From positions 1-15,391 of the forward strand of contig JASLBU010000065.1 of the NCBI GenBank assembly GCA_030146365.1: a DNA stretch of 15,391 bases. The letters are read 5' to 3'. Below are positions 6,558 through 14,156 of the stretch, one piece after another; the stretch's first letter is position 1, and each line of letters begins with the position of its first letter. Both the position numbers and the translations under genes were made by a program. The DNA is from Candidatus Limnocylindria bacterium (GTDB taxonomy: Bacteria; Chloroflexota; Limnocylindria; QHBO01). The notes beneath the pieces are model-generated. The model did no database searches. It was not told the origin of the DNA and worked only from the letters and a program-made list of their open reading frames with translations.

Positions 6558-8009
6558 CTATGACGAGCTGGGCGTGCGCCCGAACGCCAGCAGCCGCGGC
6601 TCGGTCATGTCCTCGATCGACCAGCGCAGCCCCTCCCGGCCGAGCCCCGAGTCCTTGACTCCGCCGTACGGCATGGAATCGGTCCGCCACGTGGGGATGT
6701 CGTTGATGATCACGCCGCCCACCTCGAGCTCGTCGTGCGCCAGCAGCGTGCGGTCGAGCGATGAGGTGAAGACGCCGCACTGCAGGCCGAAGCGGCTGCC
6801 GTTGATGGCCGCAATGGCACCCGCGAACGAGGCGACCGGGAACAGGTTCACGACCGGCGCGAAGGCCTCCTCGGAGCAGATCATTGCGTCGGCCGGGACG
6901 TCGGCGAGGACGGTGGGCGGGTACCAGCGGCCGTCCGGCTCGCCGGAGACGAGGGCGCGGGCACCGTCCCGCAGGGCGTCGGTCACCCACTCGTGCGTCC
7001 GGGCGACCGCCTTCTCGTCGACCATCGGGCCCAGGTCGGTGGTCGGGTCCAGCGGATCGCCGACCGCGACCCGCCGCACGCGCTCCACGAAGCGGCGCTC
7101 GAACTCGGCGTACACCGCCTCCACGACGTAGATGCGCTGGACGCTGATGCAGACCTGCCCGGCGTAGGCGAACGAGCCGTACACCAGGCGCTCGACCGCC
7201 CAGTCGAGGTCGGCCGTCTCGTCCACGATCGCGCCCGCGTTCCCGCCGAGCTCGAGTACGACCTTCTTCTTCCCGGCGTCCGCCTTCATCTTCCAGCCGA
7301 CCGACGGCGACCCGGTGAAGCTGAGCAGCTTGAACCGCTCGTCGGAGACCATGCGATCACCGGTGGGTCGATCCATCGGCAGGATGCTCACCGTGCCGTC
7401 CGGCAGCTCGGTCTCGGCCAGGTATCCCGCGATTCGGAGCATGCTCAGCGGGTCGATCGACGGCGGCTTGAGCACGATGCTGCAGCCGGCGGCGATGGCC
7501 GGTGCCACCTTGTGCGCGGCCAGGTTCAGCGGGAAGTTGAACGGGCTGATGCCGGCCACCGGACCGATCGGGTACCGACGCACGACGCCATGCCGGCCCT
7601 TGTTCGCCGGTGCCCAGTCGAGCGGTATCCACTCGCCGTTGATGCGCAGCGCCTCCTCGGCGGCCGTCCGGAAGGTCAGCGCTCCGCGCGCGACCTCGCC
7701 CCTCGCGTCCTTGATGGGCTTCCCGGATTCCCGGCTGAGGAGGACGGCCAGCTCGTCGGCGTCCCGCTCGATGCAGGCGGCGACGTGCGCGAGCGCGTCG
7801 CGCCGCGCATAGCTGGGCATGCGCCTGGTCTGGTCGAACGCCTCCACGGCCGCAACGGTCGCCCGCTCCAGCTCGGAAGCGCCGGCCTGGAACGTGGTGG
7901 CCACCAGTGAGCCGTCGGCGGGGCTGCGGACCTCGAGCGGAGTACCGGACTCGACCATCTCGCCGGCCAGATAGATCGGGACGCTGGGCGCTCGTACCTC
8001 CGTTGTCAT
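6558..8009 (-). CDS. NAD(P)-dependent aldehyde dehydrogenase
   Basis: A 483-residue ALDH-superfamily enzyme oxidising an aldehyde to its acid. Visible landmarks are N158 in SPFNFPLN (oxyanion), KPPSIDP in the cofactor site where many family members have KPSE, SFTGSPSVG (Rossmann turn), E253 in LELGGN (general base), catalytic C287 in AYAGQVCIS, and EEAFAP in place of the common EEIFGP. The C-terminal VGGVIINDIPTWRTDSMPYGG resembles the lactaldehyde / phosphonoacetaldehyde / non-phosphorylating glyceraldehyde-3-phosphate dehydrogenase branch. The substrate cannot be fixed. Loss of the Glu in KPSE often goes with NADP use. The ATG at 8009 is preferred over an in-frame ATG at 8078 because a TAGAAT box ends 7 nt upstream of it. 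First gene of the five-gene operon, followed 5 nt later by the Rieske gene. Confidence 0.92.
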   Translation of the reverse strand: MTTEVRAPSVPIYLAGEMVESGTPLEVRSPADGSLVATTFQAGASELERATVAAVEAFDQTRRMPSYARRDALAHVAACIERDADELAVLLSRESGKPIKDARGEVARGALTFRTAAEEALRINGEWIPLDWAPANKGRHGVVRRYPIGPVAGISPFNFPLNLAAHKVAPAIAAGCSIVLKPPSIDPLSMLRIAGYLAETELPDGTVSILPMDRPTGDRMVSDERFKLLSFTGSPSVGWKMKADAGKKKVVLELGGNAGAIVDETADLDWAVERLVYGSFAYAGQVCISVQRIYVVEAVYAEFERRFVERVRRVAVGDPLDPTTDLGPMVDEKAVARTHEWVTDALRDGARALVSGEPDGRWYPPTVLADVPADAMICSEEAFAPVVNLFPVASFAGAIAAINGSRFGLQCGVFTSSLDRTLLAHDELEVGGVIINDIPTWRTDSMPYGGVKDSGLGREGLRWSIEDMTEPRLLAFGRTPSSS

Positions 8010-8016
8010 GCGCCGA

Positions 8017-8022
8017 ATTCTA
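8017..8022 (-). promoter_or_regulatory. -10 box of the aldehyde dehydrogenase operon
   Basis: Reads TAGAAT on the minus strand, 7 nt before the ATG at 8009. One of the best matches to TATAAT in the window, and it decides the start codon. No clear -35 was found. Confidence 0.55.
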
Positions 8023-8098
8023 CGACCGATGCTCCCACGCCTCTCGAGCGGCGCTTCGCCGCGCCGGGCGGGACTCATCGGCTTGCGCTCGCGCCACG

Positions 8099-8104
8099 TA
8101 CGAT
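8099..8104 (+). promoter_or_regulatory. -10 box of carotenoid-biosynthesis protein gene
   Basis: TACGAT, 8 nt before the ATG at 8113. Consistent with a leaderless transcript. Confidence 0.5.
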
Positions 8105-8112
8105 CGTGCGCG

Positions 8113-8991
8113 ATGAACCCCGTCTACCTGGTGATCGAGCTCGGCGCGATCGCCCTGTTCCTGGTGGCGGGCTGGCTGGCCCTGCGCCGCGGCCGGCTTC
8201 CGTTCCTCGAGCTGATCAGCGCCGCCGTCTTCGGCCTGCTGCTGGAGCAGGCCAACCAGATCATCTTCGAGACGTACGAGTACGCGCCGGACTTCGCCCT
8301 GGCCATCGATCGCGCGCCGATTGCCATCGGCCTGACGTGGGCGCTGATCATCGCCGGCGCCATGCGCATCACCGACGCGATCGGAGTGCGCCGGCGATAC
8401 GCGCCGATCGTCGACAGCCTGCTGGCCATCAGCCTCGATCTCGCCTTCGACGCGGTCGCGATCCGAATGGGCCTCTGGACGTGGCGGAACATCGGTCCGG
8501 AGCAGGGATGGTTCGGCGTCCCGGCGGGCAACTTCTACAGCTGGCTGTTCGTCGTCGTCGGCTTCAGCCTGTTCACCCGCTGGCTGCGCGACGTCACGCA
8601 TCGGCGCCCGCCGCTGGAGTGGCTCCAGCTGCTGGTGCCCCTCCCCGCATTCGCGCTGCTCACCGCCAGCATCGGAGCCTTCGCGTTCGTCAAGCCGCTG
8701 GTGGACGACGATCCCGGTGGCGGGATGCCGGTGTTCTGGGCGGTGCTGATCGCGTTCGCGGCCATCGGTGCGTGGGCGGTGTGGGCCGACCGAGGCGAGC
8801 CGGACGGCGCCTCGGAGGCCATCCTCGACCTGCGGCTGGCGTTCGCAAGTCGCGTGGCCATCCATCTCGTCTTCCTGGCGGCTCTCCTGTGGCTGGGGCT
8901 CGCGGTCAGCGAGCCGGTGCTGCTGGTCGTGGCCGTGGCGCTGCTCCTCGCGGAGCTGCCGCTCGCCTCGCTGGTCCGGGCACGCGCCTGA
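8113..8991 (+). CDS. Carotenoid biosynthesis (DUF422/CruF-like) membrane protein
   Basis: A 292-residue polytopic protein with about eight TM helices. The key stretch at about 115-155 reads LAFDAVAIRMGLWTW, then GWFGVPAGNFYSW. This matches the DUF422 (PF04240) signature of Asp-Pro/Ala-Val-Ala, Gly-x-Trp-x-Trp, then Gly-Val-Pro-x-x-Asn-Phe and a following Trp. Characterised members (CruF) hydrate the psi end of acyclic carotenoids such as bisanhydrobacterioruberin or gamma-carotene. Others in the family are unstudied, so the exact reaction is open. Conserved polar residues lie inside predicted helices, as in CruF, and the C-terminus ends in two more helices. The start is set by the TACGAT box 8 nt upstream. 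No crtB, crtI or other carotenoid gene is in the window, so it appears to stand alone. Confidence 0.65.
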   Translation: MNPVYLVIELGAIALFLVAGWLALRRGRLPFLELISAAVFGLLLEQANQIIFETYEYAPDFALAIDRAPIAIGLTWALIIAGAMRITDAIGVRRRYAPIVDSLLAISLDLAFDAVAIRMGLWTWRNIGPEQGWFGVPAGNFYSWLFVVVGFSLFTRWLRDVTHRRPPLEWLQLLVPLPAFALLTASIGAFAFVKPLVDDDPGGGMPVFWAVLIAFAAIGAWAVWADRGEPDGASEAILDLRLAFASRVAIHLVFLAALLWLGLAVSEPVLLVVAVALLLAELPLASLVRARA

Positions 8992-9005
8992 CGGTCGCGG
9001 GACGC

Positions 9006-9011
9006 TAACCT
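9006..9011 (+). promoter_or_regulatory. -10 box of M20 metallopeptidase gene
   Basis: TAACCT, 7 nt before the ATG at 9019 in a 27-nt gap after the previous gene. It suggests the M20 gene has its own leaderless promoter even though the gap is short. Confidence 0.4.
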
Positions 9012-9018
9012 CGCCAGC

Positions 9019-10419
9019 ATGACGCTGAACCTCCGGCCGTACCTCGACCCCGACGCCTGCGTCGAGCACCTCCGGGCGCTCATCCGCATCCCGTCGGTCA
9101 ACCCACCCGACGGCGGTGCTGACGTGGCTGCCGGTCGAGATCCATCAGGCGGGGAGACACTGGCGGCGCAGTACTGCGCCGAGGTCCTGGACGGCGCCGG
9201 CATCGCCGCCGAGGTCATCGAGCTGACCGAGGGACGTGGCTCGTGCATCGCCCGCCTGCCGGCTGCCGTGCCGGCCACCGAGCCGCCGCTGATCCTCCTG
9301 AGCCACATCGACGTGGTGCCGGTCGACGCCGAATCGTGGTCGCGCGACCCTTTCGGTGGCGAGCTCGTCGACGGGGTCGTCTGGGGGCGGGGCGCCGTCG
9401 ACATGAAGGACATGGTGGCCATGGAGCTCGAGATCATGCTGGCCATCCGCCGATCGGACGCAGAGCTGCGGCGCGACGTGATCTTCGCCGCGGTCGCCGA
9501 CGAGGAGGCGGGCGGCACGCACGGCGCTCGGGGCCTGGTCGCCACGCGGCCGGACCTGTTCCACGATGCGGCGGGCCGCCCGGCCGCCGCGGCGATCAAC
9601 GAGGTGGGCGGCTACTCCGTCACGATCGGCGGACGCAGGTTCTACACCATCCAGGTCGCCGAGAAGGGCATCGTGTGGACGCGGCTGCGGAGCACCGGCA
9701 CGCCGGGCCACGGCTCCATGCCGCACGATGACAACGCCGTCGTGAAGCTCGCCGAGGCGGTCGCCATGCTCGCGGAGGACCAGGCACGCCGGCCGGCCCG
9801 GGTCCACCCGGTCGTGCGCCGCTTCCTCGAGGGCATCGGGCTCACGGACGTGGTGGACCTCGCCGAATCCGACCCGGTCGCGGCCGCCGCGGCCCTGGCC
9901 GCGTCGGTCGAGGACCCGGTCATGCGGCGCTCGCTGGACGCGATGCTGCGCGACACCGTCACTCCGACGGTCATGCGGGCGGGCAAGAAGGTCAACGTCA
10001 TCGGCGGCAGCGGTGAGGCGGAGGTCGACGTCCGCACGCTGCCCGGGACAGACCAGGAGGCGCTGATGGCCCGGCTCCAGGAGCTGGTGGGAGACCGTGC
10101 CCGGGTCGAGAGCGTGATCAGCCTCCCGGCGGTCGAGTGGCCCGACGACGCCGAGATCGTCACGCTCATGCACGACGCCCTGCGCACCGCCGATCCGGAG
10201 GCGACCGCCGTGCCGATGATGATCACGCCGGGGACCGACGCCAAGGCGCTCGCCGAGCTCGGCATCCCGTGCTACGGCTTCGCACCGCTGCGGCTCGAGG
10301 CGGACTTCCCGTTCCTCTCACTGTTCCACGGGCACGACGAGCGGGTGCCGGTCAGCGCCCTGCAGTTCGGCCTTCCGGTGCTCGCAGAGGTGGTCGCGCG
10401 CTACGCGCTCCGGCGCTGA
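9019..10419 (+). CDS. M20-family metallopeptidase / deacylase (ArgE/DapE-like)
   Basis: A 466-residue cytoplasmic di-zinc hydrolase. Metal and catalytic landmarks are in order: H96-x-D98 in LLSHIDVVP, D128 in GRGAVDMKD (bridging ligand), E162-E163 in ADEEAGG (base and ligand), E195 in INEVGG, and H437 or H439 in the C-terminal LFHGHDERV. The lid or dimerisation domain (about 205-350) starts near VAEKGIVWTRLRSTGTPGHGS. The protein is longer than DapE or ArgE (about 375-400), partly through the region around 255-310, and is closer in layout to the dipeptidase/acylase M20 proteins of about 430-470 residues. Acetylornithine deacetylase, succinyl-diaminopimelate desuccinylase, carboxypeptidase and N-acyl amino-acid acylase all share these motifs, so the substrate is unresolved. 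No arginine or lysine genes adjoin it. Confidence 0.88.
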   Translation: MTLNLRPYLDPDACVEHLRALIRIPSVNPPDGGADVAAGRDPSGGETLAAQYCAEVLDGAGIAAEVIELTEGRGSCIARLPAAVPATEPPLILLSHIDVVPVDAESWSRDPFGGELVDGVVWGRGAVDMKDMVAMELEIMLAIRRSDAELRRDVIFAAVADEEAGGTHGARGLVATRPDLFHDAAGRPAAAAINEVGGYSVTIGGRRFYTIQVAEKGIVWTRLRSTGTPGHGSMPHDDNAVVKLAEAVAMLAEDQARRPARVHPVVRRFLEGIGLTDVVDLAESDPVAAAAALAASVEDPVMRRSLDAMLRDTVTPTVMRAGKKVNVIGGSGEAEVDVRTLPGTDQEALMARLQELVGDRARVESVISLPAVEWPDDAEIVTLMHDALRTADPEATAVPMMITPGTDAKALAELGIPCYGFAPLRLEADFPFLSLFHGHDERVPVSALQFGLPVLAEVVARYALRR

Positions 10420-10459
10420 GCGATCCTGAGCCGGTTTCGGCCGCGCAGGGGCGCTCGGC

Positions 10460-10465
10460 TATACT
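10460..10465 (+). promoter_or_regulatory. -10 box of the fab operon
   Basis: TATACT, 28 nt before the fabD ATG at 10494, implying a 5' leader of about 20 nt. This is the one clear promoter in the window that is not leaderless. No in-frame start lies nearer to it, and no Shine-Dalgarno is visible in the leader. Confidence 0.5.
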
Positions 10466-10493
10466 CGCGCGTGCATTCCGTGCGTGCAGACCC

Positions 10494-11483
10494 ATGAACG
10501 ATTCGACCGACTCGAGCGTCGAGCCGCGCTCGCGATCCATCGCCCTCGTCTTCCCCGGCCAGGGGTCGCAGTACGTCGGCATGGGCGCAGAGCTGCTGGC
10601 TCGCTCCCCCGCGGCCGCCGACGCGTACGAGCGTGCGGACACGGCCCTGGGCATCCCGCTATCGACGCTGATCCTGGAGGGACCGGCGGAACAGCTGGAC
10701 CTCACCGTCAACGCCCAGCCCGCCATCCTGGCGACGAGCGTCGCGCACCTGCTGGCCATGCGCGAGGACGCCCGCGAGGCCGGCTTCGAGCTGCGGCCTC
10801 GGGCGATGGCCGGCCACTCCGCCGGCCAGTACGCCGCCGCGGTGGCGGCCGACGCGATCGACTACGCCGATGCCCTGCGCCTCGTGCGCGAGCGCGGGCG
10901 GATCATGCAGGAGCGGGGCATCGAGGGCGGCATGGGGGCCGTCGTGGGCCTCTCCGACGAGCAGGTGCACGAGATCGTCGACGCAGCGCGCGAGCACGGT
11001 GAGATCAGCGTCGCCAATGCGAACGCCCCGGGCCAGATCGTCCTGTCGGGCGTCATCCCGGCGCTCGTCTTCGCGCTCGAGATGAGCAGAACGGTCGGCG
11101 CGCGGAAGGCCGCACGGCTCGCGGTGAGCGTCGCGAGCCACTCGCCGCTGATGCGTCGCGCACGCGACGAGTTCGGCCGGATCCTTGCCCGCGTCCCGTT
11201 CCGCGACCCGCAGGTCCCGATGCTCGGCAACGTCCACGGCACGGTGATCAGCACCGCGGACGGGCTGCGGATCGAGCTCGCCGAGCACCTTGTCCACGGC
11301 GTGCAGTGGACGACCACGGTGCGCCGCATGGTGAGCGACGGCGTCACCGATTTCGTGGAGGTCGGCCCGGGCCGCGTGCTGTCCGGGCTCATCCGACGCA
11401 TCAGCCCGGAGGCCGGCACCCACCAGGTGGACGCCCCGCTCGACAAGGCATGGCTGGCCACCCTCGGCCCCGAATCGGCGTGA
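10494..11483 (+). CDS. fabD: Malonyl-CoA:ACP transacylase
   Basis: A 329-residue cytoplasmic enzyme that moves malonyl from CoA to acyl-carrier protein to feed type II fatty-acid elongation. Landmarks are FPGQGSQYVGMG near the start (about 19-30), nucleophile S109 in GHSAGQYAA (commonly GHSLGEYSA), RGRIMQE with the Arg that binds the malonyl carboxylate, GGMGAVVG, H216 in ASHSPLM (the catalytic His), and the C-terminal FVEVGPGRVLSGL. The Leu-to-Ala and Glu-to-Gln changes in the nucleophile elbow are mild. The ATG at 10494 is the first in-frame start after the TATACT promoter and gives an N-terminal tail of about 15 residues. The stop overlaps the next gene's GTG by 4 nt (GTGA), coupling FabD and FabF1 translation. 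No ACP, fabH or fabG lies in this cluster. Confidence 0.95.
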   Translation: MNDSTDSSVEPRSRSIALVFPGQGSQYVGMGAELLARSPAAADAYERADTALGIPLSTLILEGPAEQLDLTVNAQPAILATSVAHLLAMREDAREAGFELRPRAMAGHSAGQYAAAVAADAIDYADALRLVRERGRIMQERGIEGGMGAVVGLSDEQVHEIVDAAREHGEISVANANAPGQIVLSGVIPALVFALEMSRTVGARKAARLAVSVASHSPLMRRARDEFGRILARVPFRDPQVPMLGNVHGTVISTADGLRIELAEHLVHGVQWTTTVRRMVSDGVTDFVEVGPGRVLSGLIRRISPEAGTHQVDAPLDKAWLATLGPESA

Positions 11484-12760
11484 CCCAGCGGCGAGCCGTC
11501 GTCACCGGCCTGGGCATCGTTTCCCCGGTCGGAATCGGCGTGGAGGCAAGCTGGGACGCACTCGTGTCCGGCCGCTCCGGCATCGATCGCATCACCCTGT
11601 TCGACACGTCACCGTTCGATGTGGACGTGGCCGGCGAGGTGAAGAACTTCGATGCGTCTCGGTACATGGACGCGAAGGATGCTCGGCGGCACGATCGGAA
11701 CACCCATTTCGCCGTGGCGGCCACCGGCGAGGCGCTCCGCAACGCTGGCCTGCTCGGCAACAACGGCCGGGTGACGTCGGAGGTCGACGCGGACCGGTTC
11801 GGCATGGTGTTCGGCACCGGCATCGGCGGCATTGGGATCCTGCTCGAGGGCCAGATGACGCTCGTGGAGCGCGGGCCCAGGCGCGTCTCGCCCTTCCTGC
11901 TGCCGCACATGCTGCCCGACTCGGCGTCCGGCGAGGTAGCGATCCAGTACGGATTGCGCGGCCACAACATGGCGGTCGTGTCGGCCTGTGCCACCGGCGG
12001 CCATGCGGTTGGCGAGGCGATGGAGGCGATCGTGCGCGGGCAGGCCGACCTCATGCTGGGCGCCGGCACCGAAGCGCCGCTCGTGCCGCTCGCATTCGCC
12101 GGCTTCAGCCAGATGCGAGCGCTCGGGACGCCCAGGGACCCGGACAGCGGCGAGTACAGCCCGGCCATGGCCTCGCGTCCGTTCGATGCCACCCGCGACG
12201 GATTCGTCGTCTCGGAGGGCTCCGCGGTGCTCGTCCTCGAAGAGCTCCAGCACGCGCTGGCCCGCGGCGCGAAGCCGCTCGCGGAGGTGATCGGCTACGG
12301 ATCGTCCGCCGATGCGTTCGACATGGCCGCACCCGCCGAGCGGGGGGAGGGCAACCAGCGGGCCATGCGCGCGGCGCTGGCGCGCGCCGGCATCGGTCCG
12401 GACGCCGTGGACTACATCAACGCCCACGGCACCAGCACGCCACTCAACGACCGCTACGAGACGATGGCCATCCGCGACGTGTTCGGCGAGCATGCCGATC
12501 GCCTCGCGGTGAGCTCCACGAAGTCGATGACAGGCCACGCCATGGGAGCCGCCGGCGCACTCGAGGCCTTTGCCTGCGTGAAGGCGCTCGAGACCGGGTG
12601 CATTCCGCCGACGATCAACTACCGTCACCGGGACCCGGAGCTGACGCTGGATTACGTGCCGAACCAGGCGCGTGCGACCGACATCCGGGTCGCGCTGACC
12701 AACTCGATGGGCCTGGGCGGCCACAACTCGACCGTGATCTTCCGCCGGCTCGAGGAGTAG
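11480..12760 (+). CDS. fabF: Beta-ketoacyl-ACP synthase II, paralogue 1
   Basis: A 426-residue condensing enzyme that extends acyl-ACP by two carbons using malonyl-ACP. The active-site set is complete: C170 in SACATGG, H316 in NAHGTSTPLND, K348 and H353 in STKSMTGHAMG. The start is the GTG at 11480, which overlaps the fabD stop and places VVTGLGIVSPVG at the N-terminus as in other FabF proteins. Unusual: the gating loop that is normally GFGG near the C-terminus reads NSMGLGGHN, so the gate Phe is Leu412. There is also an N-T-H in place of the usual Phe-x-Gln after the first Arg/Asp-rich motif. The second fabF follows 42 nt downstream. The fold and reaction class are certain; chain-length preference is not. 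Confidence 0.95.
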   Translation: MTQRRAVVTGLGIVSPVGIGVEASWDALVSGRSGIDRITLFDTSPFDVDVAGEVKNFDASRYMDAKDARRHDRNTHFAVAATGEALRNAGLLGNNGRVTSEVDADRFGMVFGTGIGGIGILLEGQMTLVERGPRRVSPFLLPHMLPDSASGEVAIQYGLRGHNMAVVSACATGGHAVGEAMEAIVRGQADLMLGAGTEAPLVPLAFAGFSQMRALGTPRDPDSGEYSPAMASRPFDATRDGFVVSEGSAVLVLEELQHALARGAKPLAEVIGYGSSADAFDMAAPAERGEGNQRAMRAALARAGIGPDAVDYINAHGTSTPLNDRYETMAIRDVFGEHADRLAVSSTKSMTGHAMGAAGALEAFACVKALETGCIPPTINYRHRDPELTLDYVPNQARATDIRVALTNSMGLGGHNSTVIFRRLEE

Positions 12761-12802
12761 GCGCGCCGTGCATCGCATCCCCGGAGCGACCTCTTCAGCC
12801 CG

Positions 12803-14071
12803 ATGACGCGCCCTCCGCCGCCACGCGATCCCCGCCGGCGCGCCGTCGCGACCGGACTCGGCGCCGTCACCCCCATCGGCAACGACGTGGCCAGCTACTG
12901 GACCAACCTGGTGGCCGGCGTGTCGGGCGTGGACCGGATCAGCCTGTTCGACCCCTCGGGCGAGGAGGTGAAGATCGCCGCCGAGATCAAGGGCTTCGAT
13001 CCGCGGGACTGGATGGACTTCAAGCAGGCCCGCCGCATGAGCCGCTTCAGCCAGCTCGCGGTCGCAGCGGCCAGGCAGGCGATCGACGACTCGGGCCTGG
13101 AGATCGGCGACCACAACCGCGACGACATCGCGGTGGTCGTCAACACCGGCGGCGGCGGCCTCCAGGAGGTCGCCGTCGGGGAGATGACGATGCACGAGAA
13201 AGGATCGAACCGGGTCAGTCCCTTCATGGTGCCGATGATGTCCCCCTCGATGGCCGCCTGCCAGATCAGCATCCAGAACGGGACCCGCGGGCCTGTCATC
13301 ACGTCGGTGGCGGCCTGCGCGTCCGGCGTGCAGGCGTTCGTCGAGGCCCAGCGGCTGATCGAGCACGGCGACGTGGACGTGGTGATCGCCGGCGGCACGG
13401 AGTCGGCGATCCTGCCGGTCAGCTTCGCCGCCCTCGCGAACATGGGAGCCCTGTCGACCCGCAACGAGGACCCCGCGGCAGCGTCCCGCCCCTTCGACGC
13501 GAAGCGTGACGGCTTCGTCTTCGGCGAGGCGGCCGGCGTCGTGGTGATCGAGTCGGTCGAGCACGCGGAGGCCAGGGGTGCGCGGATCCTCGCCGAGGTC
13601 GCCGGTGGCGCGCTCACCGGGGACGCGTTCCACATCTCGGCCCCGGACCCTTCAGGCTACGGCGCGACGCTGGCCATGCAGCGCGCGGTGCGCGACGCGC
13701 ACCTGGAGCCAGAGCAGGTCGACTACGTGGTCGCGCACGGAACGAGCACGCCCCTCAACGACGCGACCGAGACGAAGGCCATCCGCGCCGCCTTCGGTCC
13801 GCACGCCGACCGGCTGGCCGTGAGCTCGAACAAGAGCATGGTCGGCCACACGCTGGGAGCTGCCGGGGCGATGTCGGCCCTTGCCGCCATCCTGTCGATC
13901 CGCGACGGGGTCATCCCGCCAACCATCAACCAGGAATCGCCCGATCCCGACTGCGACCTGGACTACGTCCCCAACGTCTGCCGCCGCGCGCGCGTGGACA
14001 TCGCGACGATCAACGGCTTCGGTTTCGGCGGCCAGAACGCCGTCGCGGTCTTTCGCCGTTACGAGGGCTGA
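12803..14071 (+). CDS. fabF: Beta-ketoacyl-ACP synthase II, paralogue 2
   Basis: A 422-residue second condensing enzyme. The active site is complete: C172 in VAACASG, H312 in VAHGTSTPLND, K344 and H349 in SNKSMVGHTLG. The retained Cys shows it is not a chain-length-factor type partner lacking catalysis. Unlike its neighbour it keeps the gating Phe (F408 in GFGFGG), followed by Gln-Asn instead of His/Thr-Asn. The first 12 or so residues are a Pro/Arg-rich tail before RRAVATGLGAVTPIG, so a slightly later start is possible, but no better start codon with a ribosome site is seen. No -10 box at the leaderless distance precedes it, in keeping with co-transcription from the fabD promoter. Divergence from paralogue 1 is considerable, which points to an old duplication. 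Confidence 0.95.
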   Translation: MTRPPPPRDPRRRAVATGLGAVTPIGNDVASYWTNLVAGVSGVDRISLFDPSGEEVKIAAEIKGFDPRDWMDFKQARRMSRFSQLAVAAARQAIDDSGLEIGDHNRDDIAVVVNTGGGGLQEVAVGEMTMHEKGSNRVSPFMVPMMSPSMAACQISIQNGTRGPVITSVAACASGVQAFVEAQRLIEHGDVDVVIAGGTESAILPVSFAALANMGALSTRNEDPAAASRPFDAKRDGFVFGEAAGVVVIESVEHAEARGARILAEVAGGALTGDAFHISAPDPSGYGATLAMQRAVRDAHLEPEQVDYVVAHGTSTPLNDATETKAIRAAFGPHADRLAVSSNKSMVGHTLGAAGAMSALAAILSIRDGVIPPTINQESPDPDCDLDYVPNVCRRARVDIATINGFGFGGQNAVAVFRRYEG

Positions 14072-14115
14072 CACCGCGCAGCTCGGCGCGCGTACGCCCC
14101 CGGACCGGACCTTCA

Positions 14116-14138
14116 GCCGGCTGAGCAATCGCTCCGGC
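14116..14138 (+). terminator. Weak hairpin after the fab operon
   Basis: GCCG (14116-14119) can pair with CGGC (14135-14138), and inside it GAGC (14123-14126) with GCTC (14131-14134) around an AATC loop, leaving a 3-nt bulge. There is no U-tract, so it would be a poor intrinsic terminator and may be chance in GC-rich DNA. Confidence 0.2.
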
Positions 14139-14144
14139 GCCACG

Positions 14145-14150
14145 TACCAT
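14145..14150 (+). promoter_or_regulatory. -10 box of four-TM protein gene
   Basis: TACCAT, 6 nt before the GTG at 14157. It is identical to the DUF2203 box and is the evidence for a GTG start here. Confidence 0.45.
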
Positions 14151-14156
14151 CGGCGC

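Noticed and set aside
6553..6990. Upstream extension of the Rieske frame to an ATG at 6990
   Set aside because: The extra residues lie in an alternative frame of the aldehyde dehydrogenase and are Arg/Gly-rich; the GTG at 6552 gives a normal Rieske length and operon spacing.
5098..7131. Open frame of 677 codons on the plus strand
   Set aside because: It runs antisense across moaX, the membrane protein, the Rieske gene and part of the aldehyde dehydrogenase; composition is Arg/Gln/Asp-rich low complexity with no recognisable motif.
8048..8062. Hairpin GCGGCG-CTT-CGCCGC in the divergent gap
   Set aside because: A 6-bp GC stem is common by chance at this GC content, has no U-tract, and does not sit at a transcript end.
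8010..8078. Longer aldehyde dehydrogenase with a start at 8078
   Set aside because: The added 23 residues are Arg-rich and unlike family N-termini, and the -10 box at 8017-8022 lies inside that extension.
8020..9069. Minus-strand open frame of 349 codons
   Set aside because: Shadow of the carotenoid-biosynthesis membrane protein gene; the translation is a Gln/Glu/Arg/Asp-rich mix without fold or motif.
11609..13633. Open frame of 674 codons on the minus strand
   Set aside because: Antisense to both fabF genes; the His/Arg/Gly/Asp-rich translation is typical of a shadow frame, and it spans two clear enzymes.
12803..14071. Second FabF as a non-catalytic chain-length factor of a polyketide system
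   Set aside because: It retains the catalytic Cys172, both His and Lys, and no polyketide genes accompany it; a second fatty-acid elongase is the simpler reading.
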